Source of the DNA: Paenibacillus sp. YPG26
Lineage (GTDB): Bacteria; Bacillota; Bacilli; Paenibacillales; Paenibacillaceae
Length of the DNA stretch: 64,000 nucleotides
Direction: 5' to 3'
Assembly (NCBI RefSeq): GCF_023704175.1
Contig: NZ_CP084530.1
Coordinates: 492,501 to 556,500, forward strand
A program made the translations under genes and the position numbers. Below the pieces are notes generated by a model. It saw only the letters and a program-made list of their open reading frames with translations. It ran no database searches and was not told the DNA's origin. Every line of letters starts with the position of its first letter. The first letter of the stretch is position 1. Shown in pieces: positions 57,678 through 64,000 of this stretch.

Positions 57678-58064
57678 CTAACGCTGGAACAGCTCAATCC
57701 ATTCCTTCTCAGGTCCATAGATGAAGAAGTAACGGTATCCGTTAGGCAGTGTGGTAATCTCCGAGTCAATGAATTGAACCTGATCGAAGGATTTAATACG
57801 CCGGAATTCTTCCTCGATATCCGGAACTGTAATAGCAAAGTGATGCACAGTCGCTTCCGAAGGCAGCGTATCGCTGTAACCTTGGATCAGTTCAATCTCC
57901 GTTTCGTTGCTGCCCCCGAATCCAAGGAAGGCCAGCTTGAAAATCCCGTTGGAATGCAGAAGAGTCCCCTTTAGCTCAAATCCCAGAATTTCCGTATAGA
58001 ACCGGATCGAAGCATCAATATCCCGAACTACTATCCCGACGTGATCAACTTTCCGCTGTGTCAT
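57678..58064 (-). CDS. VOC-superfamily (glyoxalase/bleomycin-resistance-like) protein
   Basis: The ATG at 58064 lies 12 bases after AAGGAG; other in-frame ATGs are too near. The 128 residues form two beta-alpha-beta-beta-beta modules. Metal ligand candidates are His in 'VDHVGIVVRD', Glu in 'EIELIQGYS', His in 'VHHFAITVPD' and Glu in 'EKEWIELFQ', matching glyoxalase I or methylmalonyl-CoA epimerase-like enzymes. The substrate is open. It has its own promoter (58102-58130) and is divergent from the sugar importer. Confidence 0.88.
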   Translation of the reverse strand: MTQRKVDHVGIVVRDIDASIRFYTEILGFELKGTLLHSNGIFKLAFLGFGGSNETEIELIQGYSDTLPSEATVHHFAITVPDIEEEFRRIKSFDQVQFIDSEITTLPNGYRYFFIYGPEKEWIELFQR

Positions 58065-58101
58065 ATGTACCATGCTCCTTCTCAATCATAAATTTATAAC
58101 G

Positions 58102-58130
58102 ATTATGCGAGTATAAAACCAACTTGTCAA
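58102..58130 (-). promoter_or_regulatory. Promoter of the VOC gene
   Basis: On the minus strand a perfect TTGACA (58125-58130) and CATAAT (58102-58107) are 17 bases apart. Confidence 0.75.
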
Positions 58131-58174
58131 GTAGGATTAATGCAATTAATTCTAAATGGGATGAAATATATGTA

Positions 58175-58203
58175 TTGACAGGCGGTGTGGTTAGTTTTAC
58201 CAT
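58175..58203 (+). promoter_or_regulatory. Promoter of the sugar importer operon
   Basis: A perfect TTGACA (58175-58180) and TACCAT (58198-58203) are 17 bases apart, 75 bases before the ATG at 58279. Confidence 0.65.
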
Positions 58204-58278
58204 AAGATAAATTCCGGTTAAGTTGCTTGGTTTACTTGTATATGAGATAGCCGAAATCAATGAATTGGGGGAATTTAT

Positions 58279-59463
58279 ATGAAAAAATGGCTTAGCTTAA
58301 TGCTGATCACGGTTGTACTATTCGTGTCGGCATGCACCAATGAACAATCCGGCTCCAATCAGAAGGCGGATGTTCAGGCCAATACGAGCGACAAGAACAA
58401 CTCAGCAGCTGCGCCTGCTGCCGGTGGAGAGAATAAGACTAATGCAGAGCAGACAACAGGAACTACCGGAGCCACAGCAGGGAGCGCGGAGCTTCCCGAG
58501 AAGCTGAACAAGCCTGTGCGCATTGCACTTGTTACACGGATTACGTCTGGATCGTTCTTCAATTCTTACAATAAGGGAGTCCAGGAGCAAGTTGATGCAT
58601 TTGGCGGTGAATTGAAAATCTATGATTCTGCGAATGACCTTGCCAAGATGGCTTCCAATATTGAAGCTGCCATCAACGAGAAGGTGGATGCGATTCTTGT
58701 TAATAACGGAACAGCCCAGGCTCTGGAGCCTGCGGTGAAAAAGGCACTGGCTGCGGGTATCCCGGTAGTGGCCTATGACAGTGATCTTAATCTGCCTGGT
58801 GTATCTGCAATTAATCAGGACGATTACTTGCTGGCCTGGCAGTCGCTTAAGAAGCTCGCGGGTGATCTGAATGGCAAGGGGGATATTGCTGTACTGTGGG
58901 TAGCTGGTTATCTGCCTATGGAGCGCCGTCAAGTCATCATTGACGCTTTCAAGAAGCGGTATCCGAACATTAAGGAAGTCGCCCGGTTCGGAAGTGTCAC
59001 ATCGAATACTTCTTTGGATACCCAGGCTCAGGTCGAGGCACTGCTGAAGAAATATCCGAATCCCGGAGACCTGGATGCAATCTATTCGAACTGGAACGAA
59101 TTCACCCGTGGTGCGCTTCAAGCCCTGAAGCAGGCTGGTCGCACGGATATTAAAGTGTACGGAATTGATTTGACTGACGAAGAGCTCCCTCTATTCCAAG
59201 ATCCGAACAGCCCGTGGCAGGCGGCTTCCGCTACTAACCCGGGAGATGTAGGTAAGGTTCAAGCCCGGCTTGCTTATCAGAAAATTGCCGGTGAGCAGGT
59301 GCCGGAGGATGTGTCTATTGAGCCGCATCTTATTGACCGTACTGTGCTTCCCAAAGAGAAAATATCGTTCACCGATCTGGATAAATATGTCCCGGGCTGG
59401 GGCAAATCAGACGAAGCCCGCTCTCCGTGGATGGCCGAGCTGGAGAAAGGCTCAGCGAAATGA
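58279..59463 (+). CDS. Sugar ABC transporter substrate-binding lipoprotein (RbsB-like)
   Basis: The 394 residues begin with a lipoprotein signal, Cys19 in 'FVSACTNEQSG', followed by a Thr/Ala/Gly-rich linker to about 72. The binding domain is of the periplasmic-binding-protein type 4 fold used for ribose, galactose and xylose: 'IALVTRITSGSFFNSYNKGV', 'AINEKVDAILVNNGTAQALE', 'AGIPVVAYDSDL'. GGGGGAA lies before the ATG. It is the first gene of a four-gene unit with an ATPase, a permease and an aldo/keto reductase. The sugar is not known. Confidence 0.9.
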   Translation: MKKWLSLMLITVVLFVSACTNEQSGSNQKADVQANTSDKNNSAAAPAAGGENKTNAEQTTGTTGATAGSAELPEKLNKPVRIALVTRITSGSFFNSYNKGVQEQVDAFGGELKIYDSANDLAKMASNIEAAINEKVDAILVNNGTAQALEPAVKKALAAGIPVVAYDSDLNLPGVSAINQDDYLLAWQSLKKLAGDLNGKGDIAVLWVAGYLPMERRQVIIDAFKKRYPNIKEVARFGSVTSNTSLDTQAQVEALLKKYPNPGDLDAIYSNWNEFTRGALQALKQAGRTDIKVYGIDLTDEELPLFQDPNSPWQAASATNPGDVGKVQARLAYQKIAGEQVPEDVSIEPHLIDRTVLPKEKISFTDLDKYVPGWGKSDEARSPWMAELEKGSAK

Positions 59464-60944
59464 CGCTGAAGCTTCACGGAATTTCGCATGACTTCGGCGG
59501 CGGACCCGTTCTCCAGGAGGCTGACCTCGCGGTCCATCCCGGAGAAGTGCATGCATTGCTTGGCATGAATGGAGCAGGCAAAAGCACTCTGATGCATATT
59601 GCAGCAGGCCTGTATTCTCCGCTTGAAGGGACGGTTGAAATTAACGGCGAGCGGGTTGTCTTGGAGGGGCCATCAGATGCGGTCTCCAAAGGTGTGGTGT
59701 TCCTTACCCAGGAAGTGGATCGGGGCCTAGTCCCGCAGCTGTCTGTTCATGAGAATCTGACCGTATCCCTCTTAAGGAGTGAACGGGCATTCTTGTTCCG
59801 CAAGAGATTGAACAGGCAGAGGGCAGCAGAGCTGCTTAAGGAGTACGGCCTTGTTATAGATGTTGATCAGCCAGTAAGCCGGTTGTCTCTCTATGAGAAG
59901 CAGATGTTATCGATTGTTCGCGCGGTAAGTAATCAGGCGAAATACTTGCTGCTTGATGAACCTACGGCGGCATTTGACCGGAAAGAGGCTGAGCGGTTCT
60001 ACCAGGTGGTTCGTCAGCTGCAGGAACAGGGGATTGGGATTGTACTCATCTCGCACAAGCTGCATGAGGTGTTCTCATTAGCTGATGTTATTACGGTCCT
60101 TCGGGGAGGGAAGACGGTACTGCAGCTTCCTTCCCGGGAGACAACACCAGAAGAAGTGGTTGAAGCGATGACAGGGGGAGAGTCGATCATTGACCGACGG
60201 GCAAGACCTAGCGGCGAAGCCGCGCCGATTAAGTTCGAAGTAAGAGAGCTTCGCCTGGATGAGGGTCATCCGGGAATCAATCTTCAGATCAGAGAAGGAG
60301 AGATCCTGACCGTATTTGGTCTGCTCGGAAGCGGGAAGACGGAACTCGCGGAGAAGCTGTTCGGCGTACGGGGCAGCTATAAAGCCGGCCTTATGGGCGA
60401 GGAGCGCCGTATCGGCAGCACTTCCGAGGCTGTAAGCAATGGAATCGCCTTCGTGCCCGAGGAGCGGGGGCGCCATGGAATATGGAAGAGAGAGGATATA
60501 AGGACTCATCTGGCTTTATCCTTTAGAGGCCTGATCTCGAAGTCCCGGGAACTGAGGTACAGCCGGGATTTGATAGCGTCGTTCACGATTCGTCCCAGCT
60601 CTCCTTCTCATTTGGCCGGACAGCTGAGTGGAGGCAACCAGCAGAAGGTAGCCATCGCGAAGTGGTTCGCAGCCAAGAGGGATCTGGTTATATTCGATGA
60701 GCCTATGAAAGGGATTGATGTTGCCGCAAGAGAGGCAATATTCCAAATGATCGAATCCCTGGCCAACCAGGGAACATCGATTCTATATTTTACGGCAGAA
60801 CCGGACGAGGCGCTGCGGATCTCTGATCGAATTCTGATTCTGGCAGACAGGCAGATCCAGGGTGAGTATGACCCGTTCGATACTACGATGGATGAGCTGC
60901 TGCTTGCAGCAGACAAGGAGGCCAAGGCAGTTGAGCACAGTTAA
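59460..60944 (+). CDS. Sugar ABC transporter ATPase with two nucleotide-binding domains (RbsA/MglA-like)
   Basis: The ATG at 59460 overlaps the stop of the binding-protein gene (ATGA). The 494 residues hold two ATPase domains in one chain. The first has Walker A 'GMNGAGKSTL' (35-44) and Walker B 'YLLLDEPTAAFD', but its signature reads 'LSLYEKQ' and so lacks the usual Gly. The second has Walker A 'GLLGSGKTEL', a proper signature 'LSGGNQQKVAIAKW' and 'LVIFDEPMKGID'. Degenerate halves are common in this group. It overlaps the permease gene by 14 bases. Confidence 0.9.
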   Translation: MTLKLHGISHDFGGGPVLQEADLAVHPGEVHALLGMNGAGKSTLMHIAAGLYSPLEGTVEINGERVVLEGPSDAVSKGVVFLTQEVDRGLVPQLSVHENLTVSLLRSERAFLFRKRLNRQRAAELLKEYGLVIDVDQPVSRLSLYEKQMLSIVRAVSNQAKYLLLDEPTAAFDRKEAERFYQVVRQLQEQGIGIVLISHKLHEVFSLADVITVLRGGKTVLQLPSRETTPEEVVEAMTGGESIIDRRARPSGEAAPIKFEVRELRLDEGHPGINLQIREGEILTVFGLLGSGKTELAEKLFGVRGSYKAGLMGEERRIGSTSEAVSNGIAFVPEERGRHGIWKREDIRTHLALSFRGLISKSRELRYSRDLIASFTIRPSSPSHLAGQLSGGNQQKVAIAKWFAAKRDLVIFDEPMKGIDVAAREAIFQMIESLANQGTSILYFTAEPDEALRISDRILILADRQIQGEYDPFDTTMDELLLAADKEAKAVEHS

Positions 60945-61941
60945 AGTACTACGGCCCGTTAGGGCTGTTAATCCGGTTACCGGGTATATTTTTCGTTATG
61001 GGGCTGTCATTACTATTATCGGGGTCATCGCGTTCTTCTCTATCGTGAACGATCACTTTCTAACCTACAATAATCTGAAGGATATCCTTAAAGCAATCTC
61101 GATAACGACGTTCCTTGCCCTGGGCGTTACTTTCAGTCTGGTCGTAGACGGATTTGATGTCTCCGTGGGTTCCACAACCAGCCTGGCAACGATTGCCGCG
61201 GCATCGGCACTGATTCTTCACCGTCAGGAACTGCTTGTCACCCTGTTAATTCCCCTGTTGTGCGGAGTGCTCGTTGGCCTGTTCAATGCCCTGCTCGTAG
61301 TGAAAATCAAACTTCCCGATCTGCTGGCAACTCTAGCGGTGATGTATATCGTGAACGGGATCCAGATGACCTATACCAAAGGTTATTCCATCTACGAGGG
61401 AATGCCGGGAGCGGAGGGGGAACAGACGGGCAAGTTCATACCCTCGTTCCTGTTCATCGGACAAGGCGAGGTCTTGGGTATTCCGGTAGCAGTTATCCTC
61501 ATGCTGATCTTCGTGCTGATTGCTTATCTGTTTCTGGAAAAGACAACGTTAGGACGTCATATGTACATGGTAGGCGGGAATCCCGAGGCCGCTAATCTGT
61601 TCGGAATTCCGGTCAACCGTTACCGGGTTCTTGCCTATGTGATCAGCGGCCTGTTCGCCGCAATCGGCGGGATTGTGCTGGCCAGCCGCATTGGTACCGG
61701 ACAGGTCTCAGCAGGGGCCCCGCTGCTGATGGATGCGGTAGCTGCCGCTTATATCGGCTACGCCTTGTTCGGAGAGAAACGGCCGCACGTGGTAGGTACA
61801 CTGCTCGGTTCAATTCTGATCGGTGTACTGCTAAATGGTCTTACGATGATGAATGTGCCTTACTTCGCTCAAGACATTGTTAAAGGTTCTATTCTTGTCT
61901 TGGCGCTGGCATTCTCATTCTTACGCAAGGATAGACAATAA
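60931..61941 (+). CDS. Sugar ABC transporter permease (RbsC-like)
   Basis: A TTG at 60931 with AAGGAGG about 10 bases upstream is the likely start; the longer frame from 60862 runs inside the ATPase gene in another frame. The 336-residue protein has about 9-10 membrane helices and the family motif 'VGGNPEAANLFGIPVNRYRV' in the cytoplasmic loop, with 'ALGVTFSLVVDGFDVSVGST' near residues 60-80. The whole unit resembles a ribose or xylose importer. Translation is coupled to the ATPase gene by the overlap. Confidence 0.88.
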   Translation: MSTVKVLRPVRAVNPVTGYIFRYGAVITIIGVIAFFSIVNDHFLTYNNLKDILKAISITTFLALGVTFSLVVDGFDVSVGSTTSLATIAAASALILHRQELLVTLLIPLLCGVLVGLFNALLVVKIKLPDLLATLAVMYIVNGIQMTYTKGYSIYEGMPGAEGEQTGKFIPSFLFIGQGEVLGIPVAVILMLIFVLIAYLFLEKTTLGRHMYMVGGNPEAANLFGIPVNRYRVLAYVISGLFAAIGGIVLASRIGTGQVSAGAPLLMDAVAAAYIGYALFGEKRPHVVGTLLGSILIGVLLNGLTMMNVPYFAQDIVKGSILVLALAFSFLRKDRQ

Positions 61942-61962
61942 CCTGGATTGGGAGGGATCGAG

Positions 61963-62907
61963 ATGGAGACAAGAAGGCTTGGAAAGAGTGATCTGCATAC
62001 GTCTGTCATCGGATTCGGAGCCTGGGCTGCCGGGAAGGCCGGCTGGGGCGATGTATCGGATAACCAGATTGAACGCGCGATTCATAGGGCGCATGAACTG
62101 GGTGTGAACTTCTTCGATACCGCACCTGTGTACGGGTTCGGGGAATCGGAGCAAATTGTGGGGCGGACATTGAAGCCCATTAGAGACAAGGTCATACTGG
62201 CAACCAAATTTGGTCTGACCTGGGACGATGCGGGGAGCATCCGGAATGATGTATCCAGAGAGAATATTGTTCGTGAAGTCGAGGATAGTCTGCGCCGGCT
62301 GCAGACGGACTATATTGACTTATATCAGGTGCATTGGCCGGATCCGTCGGGGGCTACCCCGTTTGAAGAGACCTTTGATACACTGAACCAGCTGGCTCAG
62401 CAGGGTAAGATCCGCTATATCGGTGTGTCCAACTTCTCAGTGGAACAGCTGACCAAAGCGGCGGCCATATCCCCCGTGGTGTCACTGCAATCTCTGTATA
62501 ACATCCTTCAGAGAGATGTGGAGCAAGGGCCTCTCCCTTACGCGGCAGAGAAGGGGATTGGATTCATCCCCTACAGCCCTTTGGCCCAAGGCCTTCTTAC
62601 GGGCAAGTTTAATCCGGGGAACAAGCCAAAGGAGGACGACGTGCGATCTGTGCTGAATCCGTTATTTGGGGAAGCTGAGTATGAGCTTAACCTTACGAAG
62701 GTTCAGAAGCTAAGTGAGATTGCCGGACGTTATGGAAAGCCTCTGGGACAGCTGGCTATCAACTGGCTGCTGGCTAACCCGGCAGTAAGCAGTGTCATTG
62801 CCGGAGCGAAGACGGCGGAGCAGGTAGAAGAGAACGCCGGTGCAGCCCAGTGGAAGATCACGGCGGAGGATGTTGAGGAGATTAATCAGCTGCTCTTAAC
62901 AAATTGA
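61963..62907 (+). CDS. Aldo/keto reductase
   Basis: The ATG at 61963 follows GGGAGG by 7 bases. The 314-residue TIM-barrel oxidoreductase has the catalytic tetrad members Asp and Tyr in 'NFFDTAPVYGFGESE', Lys in 'KVILATKFG' and His in 'DLYQVHWPDP', and NADPH-binding residues near 'SSVIAGAKTAEQVEENAGA'. It lies 21 bases after the permease and is the last gene of the sugar unit, suggesting reduction or oxidation of the imported sugar or its aldehyde product. The substrate cannot be set from the sequence. Confidence 0.9.
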   Translation: METRRLGKSDLHTSVIGFGAWAAGKAGWGDVSDNQIERAIHRAHELGVNFFDTAPVYGFGESEQIVGRTLKPIRDKVILATKFGLTWDDAGSIRNDVSRENIVREVEDSLRRLQTDYIDLYQVHWPDPSGATPFEETFDTLNQLAQQGKIRYIGVSNFSVEQLTKAAAISPVVSLQSLYNILQRDVEQGPLPYAAEKGIGFIPYSPLAQGLLTGKFNPGNKPKEDDVRSVLNPLFGEAEYELNLTKVQKLSEIAGRYGKPLGQLAINWLLANPAVSSVIAGAKTAEQVEENAGAAQWKITAEDVEEINQLLLTN

Positions 62908-62921
62908 GCAGATACAGCAAG

Positions 62922-62969
62922 AAAGGGATGTCCCACGCAGCCACTGAGTGGCTTGCGGGACATCCCTTT
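62922..62969. terminator. Bidirectional terminator after the aldo/keto reductase gene
   Basis: A 13-bp perfect stem (aaagggatgtccc/gggacatcccttt) contains a second inner stem CCACT/AGTGG. It lies between two convergent genes. Confidence 0.85.
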
Positions 62970-62974
62970 TGCAG

Positions 62975-63469
62975 TTATCGATTGGCTGGAACTGAATCTT
63001 TGAGAATGGTCTGATAATGCTTCCACATGAACAACCGCCAGCGAAGGATCATTCCGTAAGCCAGCAGGAAGAATAGAGCACCCGTCTGCGGTACGGAGAT
63101 GTACTGCTCGATGAATTCATGAAGCAGCATTCTTACAGCGAGCAGTCCAAGCAAGACCAGAATGAAGCTGCGGGAACGCTGTACAAATACCTGCCCATCC
63201 ACGAGCTCGAACTTGGTGCTGCGGATCAGTGGATAAGAGAATAACAGCCATCCAATCGCAAAAGCAACAATGCCCCATAACCAGGGAATGCGGACAGCAG
63301 GAACAACGAACATGAAGAATCCTGTTGTCATACCTACCGGGGGCATGACGATTTTCTTTATCGTTACCGGCCTGTCACTCGCCTTGATCCGGATGAATAT
63401 AGCTAGCAGGGCCATAATTAGAGTACCCGCTGTGGCAGCGATTTGTAGATACGTAGGACTGAGCTGCAT
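62975..63469 (-). CDS. CcdC-family membrane protein (DUF1453)
   Basis: The 164-residue protein has about five membrane helices (near 8-28, 44-60, 62-82, 101-117 and 128-142). 'KKIVMPPVGMTTGFFMFVVP' and 'GMILRWRLFMWKHYQTI' match the CcdC/YneJ group, linked by name to cytochrome c biogenesis. AAAGGGG lies before the ATG. No ccdA or other cytochrome gene is near, so the link to that pathway rests only on family naming. Confidence 0.78.
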   Translation of the reverse strand: MQLSPTYLQIAATAGTLIMALLAIFIRIKASDRPVTIKKIVMPPVGMTTGFFMFVVPAVRIPWLWGIVAFAIGWLLFSYPLIRSTKFELVDGQVFVQRSRSFILVLLGLLAVRMLLHEFIEQYISVPQTGALFFLLAYGMILRWRLFMWKHYQTILKDSVPANR

Positions 63470-63629
63470 AATTTCAGGCCCCTTTCAATAGATGAACATT
63501 CTGTATTTCATTATATCACAATAAAGCCGCAGGGTTGAATAAAAGAACGGCTTACAGAGATGACACGGCTCTAAAAGGGTAATTAGAATTGAGATAATAG
63601 AATTGAAGGAAAAAGGAGACCTGTGGAAT

Positions 63630-64000
63630 ATGACGAACAGTAATCTGGCGAATGAAACTTTGTTGTATGTTGGCAGTTATGCTTCGGCCGAAGATGGAGG
63701 CATTCACCTGGCTTCCTTTAATAAAGAGACGGGAGAGCTTAAGTTCATTCACAGCACACCCGGGATTGAGAACCCTTCCTTTGTCATTGTGAATGATGAG
63801 GGAACCAGGCTGTATGCCGTTGCCGAACTGGAGGACGGGCAGGTTGCCGCTTATGAGATTAACCAGGAAGATGGAAGTCTTCGGGAACTGGGCCGGGAGT
63901 CGACTGGCGGATTCGCGCCTTGTTACATATCTTATACTCCCGGACCGGAAGGCCAACTATTCTCCGTCAACTATATGAGCGCAGAGGTGAGCAGTTACTA
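63630..64000 (+). CDS. 6-phosphogluconolactonase-like beta-propeller protein (3' end cut by window)
   Basis: The frame starts at the ATG at 63630, with AAGGAG about 11 bases upstream, and is open to the window edge (123 codons). 'TLLYVGSYASAEDGGIHLAS', 'NKETGELKFIHSTPGIENPS', 'NDEGTRLYAVAEL' and 'INQEDGSLRELGRESTGG' show blades of the lactonase (YkgB/Pgl) seven-bladed propeller. Members hydrolyse 6-phosphogluconolactone in the pentose phosphate pathway or act on related substrates. Only the first two to three blades are seen. Confidence 0.85.
   Translation, partial: MTNSNLANETLLYVGSYASAEDGGIHLASFNKETGELKFIHSTPGIENPSFVIVNDEGTRLYAVAELEDGQVAAYEINQEDGSLRELGRESTGGFAPCYISYTPGPEGQLFSVNYMSAEVSSY

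Overview
The window looks like a chromosomal segment of a spore-forming, low-to-mid GC Gram-positive bacterium, most likely Paenibacillus or a close relative. The reasons are the strong AGGAGG-type ribosome binding sites with frequent TTG and GTG starts, dense Rho-independent terminators, a TPP riboswitch ahead of a ThiXYZ-type importer, YcnI/YcnJ and CsoR/CopZ copper genes, YdjO and CcdC family proteins, and two small proteins preceded by sporulation-sigma-like -10 elements. The assignment is inference from gene content; no 16S or ribosomal protein gene is present. No tRNA, rRNA, CRISPR array, transposase or prophage gene was seen.

Layout. Positions 1-4213: a methyltransferase fragment, an alpha-oxoamine synthase, a TetR/SMR drug-efflux pair with a clear operator, and three small proteins (one of 57 aa is very short). 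Positions 4422-18351: a maltose/maltodextrin regulon with maltose phosphorylase, beta-phosphoglucomutase, a LacI-family regulator, type I pullulanase, a neopullulanase-type amylase and the ABC importer MdxEFG, with LacI/CcpA-like operators at several promoters. No transporter ATPase is present, so a shared MsmX-type ATPase elsewhere is implied. An IseA-like secreted protein is embedded in the block and a chemoreceptor follows it.

Positions 20767-35530: a type IV pilus locus. It has a minor pilin trio of GspI/GspJ/GspK type, then a 1199-aa surface protein on the opposite strand, then pilB, pilT, pilC, a major pilin, prepilin peptidase, a fused pilM-pilN and pilO. Positions 35626-38192: an NfeD/SPFH membrane pair and a pspC-pspA envelope-stress pair, separated by a 16-bp tandem repeat that runs into the end of pspA. 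Positions 38519-42711: a flavin reductase, then copper genes ycnJ-ycnI and csoR-copZ with a CsoR operator inside the promoter.

Positions 42849-51973 are accessory: a second 136-aa protein homologous to the one at 3127, a secreted beta-propeller/BIG2 protein, a MocR regulator with a LysE exporter, an ABC-2/Pip-type membrane protein with a TetR-type operator, a 215-bp foldback element, TetR and nitroreductase genes, an AAA ATPase and an ASCH protein. Positions 52157-56198 are a TPP-riboswitch operon for pyrimidine/thiamine precursor uptake that also carries tatD. Positions 56333-64000 hold a PNPOx-like protein, a cold-shock pair (csp and ydjO), a VOC protein, a ribose-type sugar ABC importer with an aldo/keto reductase, CcdC and the start of a 6-phosphogluconolactonase-like gene.
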